From Stereum hirsutum FP-91666 SS1 (taxonomy: Eukaryota; Basidiomycota; Agaricomycetes; Russulales; Stereaceae): a DNA stretch of 64,000 nucleotides. Made by a program: the position numbers and the translations under genes. Under the pieces are notes generated by a model that made no database searches, had not been told where the DNA came from, and was given only the letters and a program-made list of their open reading frames with translations. The first letter of the stretch is position 1. The number at the start of each line of letters is the position of its first letter. Location of the stretch: assembly GCF_000264905.1 (NCBI RefSeq), contig NW_006763133.1, forward strand, positions 1,870,329-1,934,328, in the 5' to 3' direction. Of this stretch, positions 25,173 through 36,361 are shown piece by piece.

Positions 25173-28100
25173 CTACAACTTCCTCTCGATGAAGCTCTCG
25201 ATGGCACCGGCAGCCGTCAGTGGGTACTCCTTAAGCACGACCTCGTCGTTCTCGATGAATGTATTCGGTTGCACGAAGATCTTCCTCGGCTGTATCACAG
25301 CGATGCATAAGTCCTCGTGTACTACAACCAGAAAGGAAAACAGAGCGACTTGCCTGTTTTTTGCGCAGAACGAGGTCGCGCAGCTCGCCGTCCCATCCAG
25401 GGAAAGGCTTCGTCAGCTCAGTGTAGAATTGTCGTGCCCCTGCGCCGTCGGCGGTACTTTTACGGACTTGAAGGTCGATCAGAAGTTTTCCGACGACGTC
25501 CTTACCCTCCTTCAGCACCTTTTCCCTGTCCACCTGTACGGGTCAAAAGAAGTCAGTGAAGGTGAAGGAGGCCGTTGCGCAGGTGGTTTACGGACCCGAA
25601 CGTAAGCATTCTCGAGCTGGCCGCTTGCATCCTTAACCTCTTCCAGGCGCGCGATACCACCGTTAATGAGATGCTGTGTGATTCCAAGACTGCAAGTATA
25701 TCATGATCAATAAGAGGTGTCGATCGAGACAAAGTAAAGATGACAACGGACCGAGCCTGCATATGGGCCTGCCCGTGCTTCTTGGTGGCAGGATCGTAGA
25801 ACTCGAGTGCTCGGAGACCTGCACGGGCCATGAGCAAGAATGTGATGTATTGGATGTCGTCGATATCTTTCTGGCTGGTGTACTTCATGGGTCCTCAGTA
25901 TAATATCCGAGGATGTGGAACGATAGACAGAAACCTACACCGAAGATCTTGAGGATGTCGGTGTTGCTGACCACTGGAATGATATCGTGACATCAGCCTG
26001 TGGGTTCCTTTGCAAGCGTTGACATGGCGGTGCGGAGTACTCACGAAAGAGTGCTACGGTTTCTGCACGGCATTCCTCCATAGACGATGATACTTCACCA
26101 AGGACGGAGTCGGGCGTCTGACCGGGCTTGTACCACGACGCACTGAAACGAAGAATCAGCCCGAGAACATCTCGTCGAGCGAGGACAGCACAAACTTACA
26201 TAGGCTTTCCAGTGAGAGGGTTAACCTATATCACACAGTTGAGCAGCCGTAGTGACGATGATGGCAGGATCGAAGCGTGCATACCGTGTTGGGGTCAAAG
26301 TTCTTCGTCCCATCTGCACTCTCTTTGAAAAGCTTGCCGGATCCGTGGCCCAAAAGCTCATGGTTTGCTACTTGAACCTCGAAGGCCTTGCTGTCCCATG
26401 CGTTGTAGAGATCAAGGTCGTCGGGATGTATGAAGGTCACTTCCTCGTCTGTGACGTGTTTTTAGCACAACAGCATTCCAGGAAATTCACTCAGTGATGC
26501 GGCTCACTCGGTGCCTTTGCTGCAAGGATATTCTAGTTTATCGTCAGAGATGGCTCAGGCAGAGTGAGGGGTCAGAGCACTCACGGCGAGCGACACGTTC
26601 TTGAACCCGGTGGACTCTCGGACATCATAATAGTTCTAAACATCAGGATCAGTATGTGGGTCATGAAAACAATGCGAATGATGCTCTCACAGGAATCTAA
26701 ACAGACAAGTAACCAAACAGGTTGAGTTCCAATTCTCCTATAACTGAGAGACAACAAACATTGATGCCCGCGGGTATTCCTTCCCGTCAGAGCGGCATCA
26801 GTCATCAACCGCAGCAAGAGGACCACAATGGCCATACATACCTCCAGTAGCAAACGTCACGACCTCCAACGCCGTAAAATCAGGTTTGCGGAAAACATCG
26901 ACCTCATAGTCCTTTCCCCAAGGAAGATTCTTGATCAATTCCGGGGCGCCATTGACCAGCGTTTCGTATTTTGCGCTCAGAGCCTTGTTCACGATAGCGG
27001 TGAAGCCTGGTACGATCGGGCCGTGAGCATGAGCGTCTCGAAAAAACATGGTCCATGACGTGAGGTATAAAATGTACCTTCCCACTCGGCTCGCGCACCC
27101 CAAGGATCTATCGGGATGTGTTGACCTCAGTCATTCGGACACCGGGCGGAGTTGGATGGGCTGGCTTACCAACGTAGGTCTCGATGAATCCGACATAGCT
27201 CTCGACGACTGGACCGACGTCCTTGACCCATTCCGTCGAGGCTTCTTTGTGAGCTTCAATAGACCCAGTCTTGAACCTGACGGAAGACGTTCAGTAGCGA
27301 ATGAAGCTAGTCCCTGGTTAAGTATCCAACGTATGGGTACCTACGATTTGATGTAACCTTCCAGCATGGCCACCTGCGTGGGGTTGGCCGCATATTTCTT
27401 AGCCTGTCGAGGCACCAAGGCTATCAGAGACCGCAGAATGTTCTCCTCTCTATCTGGTTAGGAGGATCCATACCTCACCCAACGCCACAGCTGCCTTGTT
27501 CAGCGCATCGGAAAAGTCGCCGTACTGGACGGTGAGAGTCGCCGAACCCCCAGCAATTTCCAAGGCATGCTGCGAGCTCGCCTTCTGGTCAGCAGACGCC
27601 ACCAGGAGCACGAAGTCCTTCGGGCCCTTCTTCTGCACGCTGTGGCGTCAATGATTATCATGGATGAATGAGTGAATGAGGACATGTGTCTCGTTTCGAA
27701 GGCGTTCGAAGCCCAAAGAACGAACCGTGTGTTCAGCACGTCGACCCCTATTTTTTCTGCGGCGGCTTGGACGGCTGCGACCTCTTCGTCCGTGACAGGT
27801 TCGCCGAGGTAGTAGTTCGAGACATGTCCTTCTTGACGTTTGCCGATCAATAGGGATGCTTCCGGACTCAGCGCGTAGATGTGGTCTTTCAGCTGTGCGA
27901 GCAATATAAACAGGAGAATGGTCAGAATAAACGGACAGTAATCGACGCAGGTTGCAAGCTGACCTTCTGCCAGAGGGGGACCGCGTTCGAAGCATTCGCG
28001 GATTTCTCGACCACGACGGCGAACTTTTCTTGTGGGACGCGGGGAACGAACTTCGTGAACCCGAAAGACTTGTAGTTCACCAAGTTACTCCTGCGTGGCG

Positions 28101-28599
28101 CCGACCGTCAGTAACATTGACAGTGACCTGGAAAGTTTGGCGTGTATGGTCGTACAATACTTGGCTGGTATACTGCAAAATGGCCTCGAAATCTTCGTCA
28201 GAGAGACCAGCTTTCGATTTCAAAGCCTCCAAATCGGTCAACTTTCCATTCTCGCTGAAGGTCAAGACAAGGAGGTCATAGAGCGACGTGGCCTCCGGTG
28301 TCCATTGCCCCTGAATGATCCGAGCGCCAGCCCAACTCGCTTCACCTACAAAGTGAGCATACTTCTTCTCCTTTGAGCTGTATGGACACATAAGGCGGCA
28401 GCACGTAGACACAACATAATTAGAACAACAAATAGGGGCTATCTCGTCAGTGCATCTGACAGCTAGCGGACACTACAGTCCGAATATGTAAGATCGGACA
28501 GACAGACCTGAGTTGTGCGAAAGACTTTGCGATATCGAGGGAACAGTAGGGTGCGGTACGATCAGCGAGGAAACGTTCGGTGGCGAGGCTCTTCGACAT
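25173..28599 (-). CDS. DPP3: Dipeptidyl peptidase III (metallopeptidase M49)
   Basis: From ATG 28599 ([14 protein letters not shown]) about ten or more exons run to the TAG at 25173. The catalytic zinc motif HELLGH lies in [15 protein letters not shown] near 26350. The second zinc-site motif EECRAE lies near 26065-26080, so all metal ligands and the catalytic Glu are present. Other family segments are [31 protein letters not shown] and the final [19 protein letters not shown]. The enzyme removes dipeptides from the N-termini of oligopeptides, mainly in the cytosol, and in yeast also at mitochondria. An in-frame ATG 177 bases upstream (28776) would add 59 Arg/His/Ser-rich residues and could make a mitochondrial form. 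The total is close to the usual length of about 700 residues. Confidence 0.93.
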
Positions 28600-29267
28600 G
28601 CTGAATTTTCTTATGATGGAGTGGCGGTGATGGTGGTGTTGGTTTGACGATGAAAGAACAAACCGAGGTTGATGAAGGGATGTGGATTGTGGGGACAGAT
28701 GGTTCAGATGTCGATGATGTCGCGCGATGTCGTTCAATCGCTGATGTCTAGAGCTTGCGGCCCGGAACACGAACATTCACTCAAGAAGGAATGGGAAAGC
28801 GGAGAAGGTCAACACATTTCAAATTTGGTGGGTCTGGGACCAAAATTGGTGTCACGGAGTTTAATGAATGGTGAGTCACAGTCACACAGGGGGTGGCGCA
28901 GGTGGCGCAGGGTGGCGCGTACTGCCCAACACTTTCAATATTCCAGCGAAGTGTCTCGGAGATTACTCAGAGAAGAAATGTAGTGTGTACCGGTCCAAGG
29001 GTAAATCGAGGCATATCGATAAGAGCATGGCATCGTGACAGTAGATCAAGAGCTAAGTAAAGCAAACAGTTGTATGCGGGTACCACACGGACATTCCTCC
29101 CCATTCCCACCAACACGTTCAAAAGGCCAAAGTTCATCATGGAGAAACTAAAAGTAAAAGGTTCCATGAGGTGCTAAACACGTTCAGTGAGTCATCAAGT
29201 ACTTGTTGGAACTGCTATCGGAAACACACTCACCGGCGACCACAGTAGACAGCGACGAAGCGCGGTC
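28600..29267. other. Intergenic region with DPP3 leader and GGTGGCGCA repeats
   Basis: It contains the possible 59-codon upstream extension of DPP3 (28600-28776). Three near-copies of a GGTGGCGCA unit lie near 28888-28918. The 3' end of the next minus-strand gene is at its far side. No separate gene is supported. Confidence 0.45.
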
Positions 29268-30866
29268 TCATGGTTTTTCTGAGCTGTTAGAACGAACGGA
29301 ATCCCTGACCCGCACGTAATTCGCCCACAAAGCCTTCCATTCGGCGTCTAGGATCCCTTCTCCAGCTTGGCCTATACCTCCTGCCGTATCCGCCGCGACT
29401 CCAGCCCATCCGAGCGCGCGCTCGTAACACTGTAATGCGGTATCCAGCGAGCGTGAGTCGCCACTCTTCTCGCTCAAAATACCGACGAGATTCCATGCTT
29501 CGGCTGCTGATCGTCGAGCGTCTCGGAGTAAACTCTTTGCTGGCTTTTGCATTGAGACCGAGGTTTTATAAATGGGAAGAAGAGGAGATTCGGATGATGG
29601 TGGGTGTGGGATCTTGGAGAGAGGGGCGTCCGGATGCGTAGCTGGTAGGCCGGTCAGGAGCAAGGCTACCCGTTCGGAAGACTCTGCGGCTTGGGTGAGC
29701 CATTGAACAGATGTCGCCGCCGGTTGACGAAGAGCGTAGAGAACTTCGGCATGGTGGACCGTGATCAGCGCGGACCGATGCAGAAGGTACAAGGCATGCA
29801 ACGCTTGCGGCGCAGATGCCTTGTCAAAAGATTCTGGAGGGCGAATAGAGCGAAGGAGGTTTAATGACGCTTCTTGAAAGGTTTGCGCCTGTCGAAGTTG
29901 GCCGGTTGTCGCGTAAAACGCGGATAAAGAGACGAATGCTGACGCAAGGGCGCGTTGGGAAGAAGGGGAAGATGGTGGCGTCGAAGGAACGGCGGGGAGT
30001 AGGGGATTGAGAGGTGATACGTCGCCGCCCGATTGTTGGATTGCGCGGGACCACCACGCTAATGCGTCCGCAGAGTTGCCCAAACGATGATTGAGATCTC
30101 CCAGCTTGAGAGCGACTCGAGGCGCCTCAGGTCCTTGGCCAGCCAGCCGGGTCCATACCCTCTCGTATTCTGATCTGCTCTCGAACCACCCGTCTCTGGA
30201 CCCCATCCGCTCCAAGATATCTGCTCGACGCGTCAGAAGGTCTAATATCGTGTGAGGGCGCAGACGACCGCTGGATTCTTGGGCAATGGCTGCGTCAATA
30301 ACAGGACGAAGGAAGTCCTGGGCATATTCCAAACCGGTTTCTACGACGTTCAGCCCTCCCGATCCGAACGAACCCTTGCTAGATGAGCTCGAGATGACTT
30401 TAGCAGTATCTGAACCGGCACCCCAGTTCTGTGCACTCCATGCTGCCCTGACTCGATGACGATTAGAGAAGCCCAGGAAGGGATCTGTACCACCACTGTC
30501 GCCTCCAGTCCACTTATCCCTCTCTAGATCCCATCCCCACCTCTTCGCTTCTTCGTTTTTCTCTGGAGCTAGCTCAATATTCTCGATCCACATATGAGTA
30601 GCCTCATACGCGGTCAGCGTCGTCCCAGCTATGCCGACGGCGGCGATGAGTGAGTATCGAACAAACCGAGCGAGGACTCGGAATGAGAACATTGTGTGGC
30701 CACCGAAGTCCAATTCGTGTGGAAGAGCTTCTTCGCGCCATGGTGTGGTGGATTTCTGGGAGTTTCCTGACTGGTATCGTCGAGAAACCTGGGGATGCAG
30801 TATGTGCCGCGTAGTCTGACAAGAGCGGACGAGCGGACGAGCTCTGGAGGCACTCCGAGACAACAT
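29268..30866 (-). CDS. Mitochondrial single-pass TPR-like protein
   Basis: A single-exon gene of 532 residues. I chose the ATG at 30866 because it is the first in the frame and starts an Arg/Ser-rich presequence (MLSRSASRARPLVRSCQ). One hydrophobic segment follows (FVRYSLIAAVGIAGTTLTAY, about residues 71-90), then a long helical region with tetratricopeptide-like pairs (LGDLNHRLGNSADALAWWSR, ASAFVSLSAFYATTGQLRQA, LDTALQCYERALGWAG). The layout of presequence, one membrane helix and intermembrane-space TPRs resembles yeast Mgr3, an adaptor of the i-AAA protease. That is an inference from architecture, not recognised sequence identity. The i-AAA protease gene itself lies 5.5 kb away. Low-complexity Ser/Pro loops (PSTPPSSPSS) separate the repeats. 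Confidence 0.75.
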   Translation of the reverse strand: MLSRSASRARPLVRSCQTTRHILHPQVSRRYQSGNSQKSTTPWREEALPHELDFGGHTMFSFRVLARFVRYSLIAAVGIAGTTLTAYEATHMWIENIELAPEKNEEAKRWGWDLERDKWTGGDSGGTDPFLGFSNRHRVRAAWSAQNWGAGSDTAKVISSSSSKGSFGSGGLNVVETGLEYAQDFLRPVIDAAIAQESSGRLRPHTILDLLTRRADILERMGSRDGWFESRSEYERVWTRLAGQGPEAPRVALKLGDLNHRLGNSADALAWWSRAIQQSGGDVSPLNPLLPAVPSTPPSSPSSQRALASAFVSLSAFYATTGQLRQAQTFQEASLNLLRSIRPPESFDKASAPQALHALYLLHRSALITVHHAEVLYALRQPAATSVQWLTQAAESSERVALLLTGLPATHPDAPLSKIPHPPSSESPLLPIYKTSVSMQKPAKSLLRDARRSAAEAWNLVGILSEKSGDSRSLDTALQCYERALGWAGVAADTAGGIGQAGEGILDAEWKALWANYVRVRDSVRSNSSEKP

Positions 30867-31467
30867 GACGGATAGTGTGGCGAGCGGTGGAAATCCGTTT
30901 GTGCGCAATTCATGCAAAGGCGTGACAGCGATTGGTCCGTGTGTATGCGGAACAGGGGCGAATCAGGGTGAAATGAATTTGATTCCGTGAGCCGGAGTAC
31001 GGGGAGCGCTTGGCACGAGGCAGGCGTGAACGGTGCATCGATGTCTAGATCGTACTTGCCTTGTCCTCACCTCTTGTTCTAGGGATACGCTCTCCCCATG
31101 ACGCATATATTCTTGCACTCGAGCTGGCAGTCTTCACCACAGAACAGAAGGCAATGAGCCTGTCCACGCAGCTTGGTACTTGTATTTCTCGTACGGAGGC
31201 TGTCCCAATATTTGTACTGGATCAAATCGCTCTTTCGCGTTTCCCGGTCAGGGTGTAGAGAACACCGCCTGCACACCGCGTCTAGTCTTCCTTTGCTAAG
31301 ATTGGCGCCCGTATTATGACTTACACCCACGGGAAGGCCAGGCCGGCAAGGTACACGCGCCGCCTCGTTTGCATAAATACCACAAACGCACCATTCGTGA
31401 GGGCCGCTCGTGCTTTTACGCCCCTTCAGCCTTTACGCCCTCTGTTCTCTCGGCCACGAAGAGAGCT
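30867..31467. promoter_or_regulatory. Divergent promoter region, TPR gene (-) and GH5-like gene (+)
   Basis: A 601-base head-to-head spacer. A CATAAATA element at about 31372-31379 lies 90 bases before the GH5-like start and could be its TATA box. No gene is seen. Confidence 0.4.
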
Positions 31468-34267
31468 ATGCGTCCCTTTTTCTGGTTGTCCTTCGCCTTG
31501 AATGTCTTCTCTAGTGCATACGCCTATGCTACGCCTTCACGAACCATCCAGAAACGTGCTGCCTCTAATTTCATTAGTACTCAGGGGGACAAGTTCGTCG
31601 TGAACGGAAGGTATGTTATGAATTTTTACCCTAGCTCTTTGTATGAGGGATAAAGTAGCCAGGAGGCTAACTATGCCCTCTATGTGACACTGTGAGCACA
31701 TCGAACTAACAATGCGATATTTTTGTCTTGCTAGTGACTTCTCGTTCATCGGCACGAACGCCTACTGGCTTCCCTTCCTCGATTCCGATGACGATATTTC
31801 GAAAGTGCTCGCCAACATATCCGCTTCCGGCATTAAGGTAGTTAGGACATGGGCCTTCAACGGTTTGTCGAAACTGTCGAATATCTATTCCCCAGTCCGC
31901 TGACTGGGTACTCGAACTACTAGACGTCACGGAAATTCCCGACGACGGTAGCAGCTGGCTTCAGTTGATTTGCAACGGTAAGACCGAGGTCAACACCGGT
32001 CCTAACGGCCTCCCCAAGCTCGACAAGTTCGTCCAGCTCGCTCAAGACCACGGCATCTACGTCCTCTTCTCGCTCACGAACAACTGGAACCCTATTGCGA
32101 ACGCGACCAACCCGGCACCCTTGGCACGAAACTTCTTGTCCAACTCTTATGGTTTGTTTTTCTCACTCCACCCCAGTGATCTTCTCTTTTTCTGACGGAC
32201 ACTTCTACTTGTCAGGCGGTATGGATGCATACGTTCGTGCATTCGGCACCAACCAGCTCCACGATGAGTTCTACACGAGTGACGACATCATTAACTTCTT
32301 CCAAAACTACACACAACAAGTTGTCTCGCGCTTCGTGGACAACCCCTTCGTTTTCGGTTGGGAGCTCGCCAACGACCCCAGGTGTGGCTCAACAGTCGCT
32401 AACTCGGACACCTGCACGACCACAACGATCACCAAGTGGCATGCAACCGTCTCTGAATTCATTCGCTCCATCGATCCCAACCATCTCGTGGCGTCCGGGT
32501 GAGTCTCGCCCTCAAACCCGTGGTCTTGTATTACACCCGAAACTAATGGAAGTCTAACTTCTCGTCGTGCATAGTAATCATGGCTTCCAATGCCCGACCT
32601 GCACGAAGCTCTTCCCAATTACGCCCACGCCCACGCCTTCCGCTGCTCCAGGTAAACGTGCCCCGGCTGGAGTGACGACCCCAGATCGTCTCATGCGCGA
32701 CATCGCTCAGAGGCGCAAGGCTCGCGCTGCCGCTGCATCCCGTCCGCAGAAGAAGAAGCGCGAGGGTCCGACCATCCGCGGACGTTGGGCAGCCCCAGCT
32801 TCAGGTTAGCTTGATTCCATTGAACACTACTCGAAATCTTCCCTTCCATCCACCGTCCATCCAACCTTGTTATCTTCGGCCATCGTATTCTCAGCATCAG
32901 TCCATCCTGAGGAAACATGTGCTGACTTAGTTCTTCTGTTTCCGGAACCCGGCGTTTCATGTACACTCGCACTCCTCCGACTTCGCATTTCTACTAAATA
33001 GGCAGCAACGCGAAGCGCCAGACTAGCAGCACCGGTCCCTCGTTCGATGGATCCCAGGGCGTTGACAGCCAGGACATCCTCAACATCCCCGATATCGGCT
33101 TCGGCACTTTCCAGTTCTTCCCCGACCAGAACGTTTACACCACCGATGGCGAAACTGTACCAGGCTCGCAGGGACAGTCGTCGTTCGACTTTAATAACAC
33201 CGTCCAGGAGGGTATCGAATGGATCCAGAACCAGGCCGCGTTTGCCAACGCGTACGTACCCGTCCCATATCCTATCATTTACATCATCCGCCCCTACCCT
33301 TCTCTTTTCCCGCTCTGTTGATTTTCGAAACGCCTTGCGCGGGGGGCATGCAATGTGGCTAAGCGCCCCTAGCGTGATCTCCTTTCATCCGTGTTCGACG
33401 CCCATATCATCATTCGCAATCTGACCTGATCGCTGATGGATATTACTCTTTTTTCTTCTTGCATACATACCGCTGGCCCCTGTTCCTGGACACTCTTTCA
33501 AAAATCTTGAATCCTCTCGACCTTTGTCTTCGGGCGTCGCGGTCACGTCTTTACACCGGTCCTGCTCACATCATGGCTATGTATCCGTGTGCCTGCCCTG
33601 CGTTTGAATTCTTCCGATATGCAGTGTCGGCAAGCCTCTGGCGCTCACCGCCTTCGGTCTCGTCACGCAAGACAACTTCCCGTTCTTCGTCCCGTTCAAC
33701 TCTTCCGTGCCTCTCGTCAACCAGACCAGTCTCTCCAGGCGTACCGACTCGCAAGGAACGGCTTCGACGTCGTCTCAGCAACAGTCGGCTTACTTGACTT
33801 GGTTAGAGGCGGGTATCACGGCGGGTGTCCAAGGTCTGACTCAGTACCAGGTACGTATTTACTTCCTTTTTATGGATGGTAGTGTCATAGTTTGCTCATC
33901 ATACTTTTCTTGCCTCTTTCTTCGTGATTTATATAGTTCTCCGCTGGTGGTTTGACGCAAGGAACGAGTGGCACCGACTCACAAGGGACATCGCCGAACG
34001 ACGGTTACTCCACTCAAGGGTATGTCTATATCCTTCTATCTTACCTCTATATACTTTTGCTCAGTCCATCTGTCTTACAGTACCGCGACGGTCGAGACGC
34101 TCCAGCAAGCCGCCCAAGAGCAGCAGGGCACATCCAGTTAAAGGGCTCCTTAGAAAAGCAGTCTTGGGAATGAGACGTTCATCATGACTGATCAACTCGT
34201 AGGCTTTCCCGGTGTCTCCGCATACACCATCCGCGGAGACGAGCCTGCGAAGGACTTTCGACTATAA
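31468..34267 (+). CDS. GH5_7-like secreted protein with lost catalytic residues and basic insert
   Basis: Ten exons join in phase (31468..31610, 31735..31862, 31924..32151, 32216..32498, 32575..32804, 33002..33251, 33625..33850, 33937..34019, 34081..34136, 34203..34267) to 563 residues. A signal peptide (about 1-20) and a Kex2-type KR at 29-30 precede the domain. The fold matches GH5_7 endo-beta-mannanases: FIGTNAYWLPFL, KVVRTWAFN, GGMDAYVRAFG, FGWELANDPRC, IGFGTFQFFPD, GKPLALTAFG. The acid/base Glu of the usual NEPR motif is Asp (D220), the nucleophile region EEFG reads T429-A430-F-G, and the conserved His of TFH is Gln375. Catalysis is therefore unlikely. A basic insert (290-343) ending at KR sites lies between two core strands after a TPTPTP linker. 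The last exon is inferred; without that intron the protein would stop at 34141. The 373-base intron 33252..33624 is unusually long. Confidence 0.85.
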
Positions 34268-34856
34268 GTATAACGTTGTAACGCCCCCTTAGGATATTTG
34301 TCTCCACGCTACTCAATTCTCATTTTTCATTTCTTGACGGACTTCGACACGATGAATATTTATGACATTTTCTCTGACGTGTGGCGTCCGTTCAGTCGTT
34401 CACTCTTTCCTTGTCCTCTGGATCGGGAGCTTTTGGACCCGGACCCGACGTTACTTATTATCACGATACGAACTCGAATATTGGTCGCTGTCGCTTGCTA
34501 CGAATTTTTTTTTCGCTCGGGACTGTTGACTGGACTTTTTCTCTCTTTAGCTTATATCTGAGTTTTCGGGGTGCTCGATGAGCTTTCGAACTCAAGTACT
34601 TTTTTTTTAGTTGGACTGTAGCCCTTTGTGTTTTTGAGATGAGATGAGACTTTTGTTGCGGTGTACACTGATGGAGGGCCCGGATGTGCGGGCGATGGTT
34701 TGAATTACTTATCACAAAAAAATCGATGTAGATTGTTCTCCTCGTGCGATGATGCCACTAGTGAGCGAGGGTCGGAATAGGACTTATTGGCCGCGCTGGA
34801 CCATCTAGTCGCACATTCGTGGAAAACAAAACCGCCACGATCAACTTTTATCCCCC
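34268..34856. other. Convergent intergenic region
   Basis: A 589-base tail-to-tail spacer, AT-richer than its surroundings, with T8-9 tracts near 34506 and 34600. No gene is supported. Confidence 0.4.
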
Positions 34857-36286
34857 TCACTCTCCTCCTTCGTTCGGCTTCGAATACTCGACCTTCCGCA
34901 CCCTATCCCTCACATTCGCAAAATGCAACCCGAACCAAATCCTACTCCCCTTCCGCTTCCCTTCCTTCCCCTTCTGCTCGTCATCGACTTTCCCCTCCTC
35001 ACCCGCACCCGCACCCGCATCCACCCACAATCCGTCCACAGCCTTAGCTAGCTCATCTATCGCGTCTGCGAATTCGTTCCGTGCTTCGATTAAGTCTGAG
35101 GGATCTTCTATTCGGGAGACGAGTTCGTCGGAGGAGATGGTCAGGGCTGAGGCGGTGCTGAGGAGGGCGTCGAGGGAGGACGGGGAGGGATTGGGGGGTG
35201 GACCGGGATTTTGTGAGGGCGTAGAGGAGGGGGAAATGAGCATGGTTTTTCCGGCGTAGGCACAGACTTTTGAGATGTGGTGGATGAGGGGACGGAGCTG
35301 TGCGGAGTTGAGTGGCGTTAGAATGATTGTTTTGGGCCACAGTGCGGAGGAGGAAGGATGGAATGTCACTTACTGTTTGAGCGAGTTGGATTTGTTCGGG
35401 AGATTTCTTTTTATTGCTGGACCCGAAATCAAAACCTGCTTCCGCCCAGCCGTCGTTGTCGTCTCCATCTCCGCCCTGCTCCTCGTCATCGTCCTCATCC
35501 TCATCACCGTCTTCCTCCGCACTCTTAATAAATTCATCCAACTCTTCGACAGCGTCGTTCAGAGTCTCCCCATGAGCATTCCATCGTTTCCGAACAGCCT
35601 GAATGTTATCCTGAGACAATCCCGAAGGTGAATCCGATTTTGCACGAGAGACAATATCATGTATGGCTGCCGTCTTGACGAGATAATCTTCGCCCGCGGC
35701 ACCCGTCATACCCTTACTTCCTCCCTCCTGGAGTAAATTCCGGTGTGCATGAGCCAGTTCCCGTACTGCATCGAGGACGGATAAAGCAAGACGGTGGACT
35801 TCCTCGGTCAGTGTTCGTCCGTGGACGTTCGGATCGAACGAGGCGGCGTTAGAGCCGAGCGTAGATATATGTGTTGTGAACTCCTTTGTGGTAGATATTC
35901 CTGCGGAGTACGTAGGCTTAGGTGGCTTGAGCGCTATTGATAGCTTTGTGGCATCGGAATAGATCAGCGAGAGGAGGGAGATGAGGTCCTTTCGGAGGGA
36001 TGGGAGGGGTAAGGGTGGCGAGGGTGGCGTAGGGCTTGCGAGGGCCGTCGACAGAGACGAGCATGTCTCTATAAGAAGGGAGAGCGAGACTGTGGCTATT
36101 TGTGAGACAAGTGTATAAGAAATGTGTGCTTTTTGAGGCAAGGCAAGAGGAGAGATGACCTTTCTGAACGTCGGACATGGAGGAGAGCTGATTTTCGCTG
36201 GGGTTAGGGTGGCGCGGAACGGGATGTGGTTAGGTAAGCTAAGGACTTACCGCGTCACTCAACTTTCTGCAAGCTGCGTGGCCCAT
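34857..36286 (-). CDS. GCIP-like (cyclin-D1-binding-protein-1-like) helical protein
   Basis: Exons 36251..36286, 36160..36187, 35374..36095 and 34857..35297 join in phase to 408 residues from the ATG at 36286. The protein is mostly helical. It has a Ser/Pro loop after the first helix, an Asp/Glu-rich stretch (about 35440-35520) before the DNDGWAEAGFDFG segment, and a basic tail (KGKEGKRKGSR). The order of helices, with IQAVRKRWNAHGETLNDAVE and LRPLIHHISKVCAYAGKTM, resembles the GCIP family (Grap2/cyclin-D-interacting, CCNDBP1), but I recall this family only loosely. No enzymatic motif is visible. The start lies just 75 bases from the divergent YME1 start, so the two probably share a promoter. 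The tiny first two exons are the least secure part. Confidence 0.65.
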
Positions 36287-36361
36287 CGGCGGAGCAGCTA
36301 TGAGTCCACCCCCAACAGTAAGTCCTGATTTTCCTCTGCATTTATTCCGGAATTAAAGCGC
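36287..36361. promoter_or_regulatory. Very short bidirectional promoter, GCIP-like (-) / YME1 (+)
   Basis: Only 75 bases separate the two start codons. Transcription start sites must lie in it or overlap the opposite leaders. No TATA box is visible. Confidence 0.5.

Noticed and set aside
28880..28920. Short GGTGGCGCA repeat as a possible CRISPR or satellite
   Set aside because: Only three imperfect copies without spacers; a local low-complexity run.
18251..31467. Secondary-metabolite gene cluster around the NmrA-like gene
   Set aside because: No PKS, NRPS, terpene synthase, P450 or cluster transporter is nearby; neighbours are housekeeping genes.
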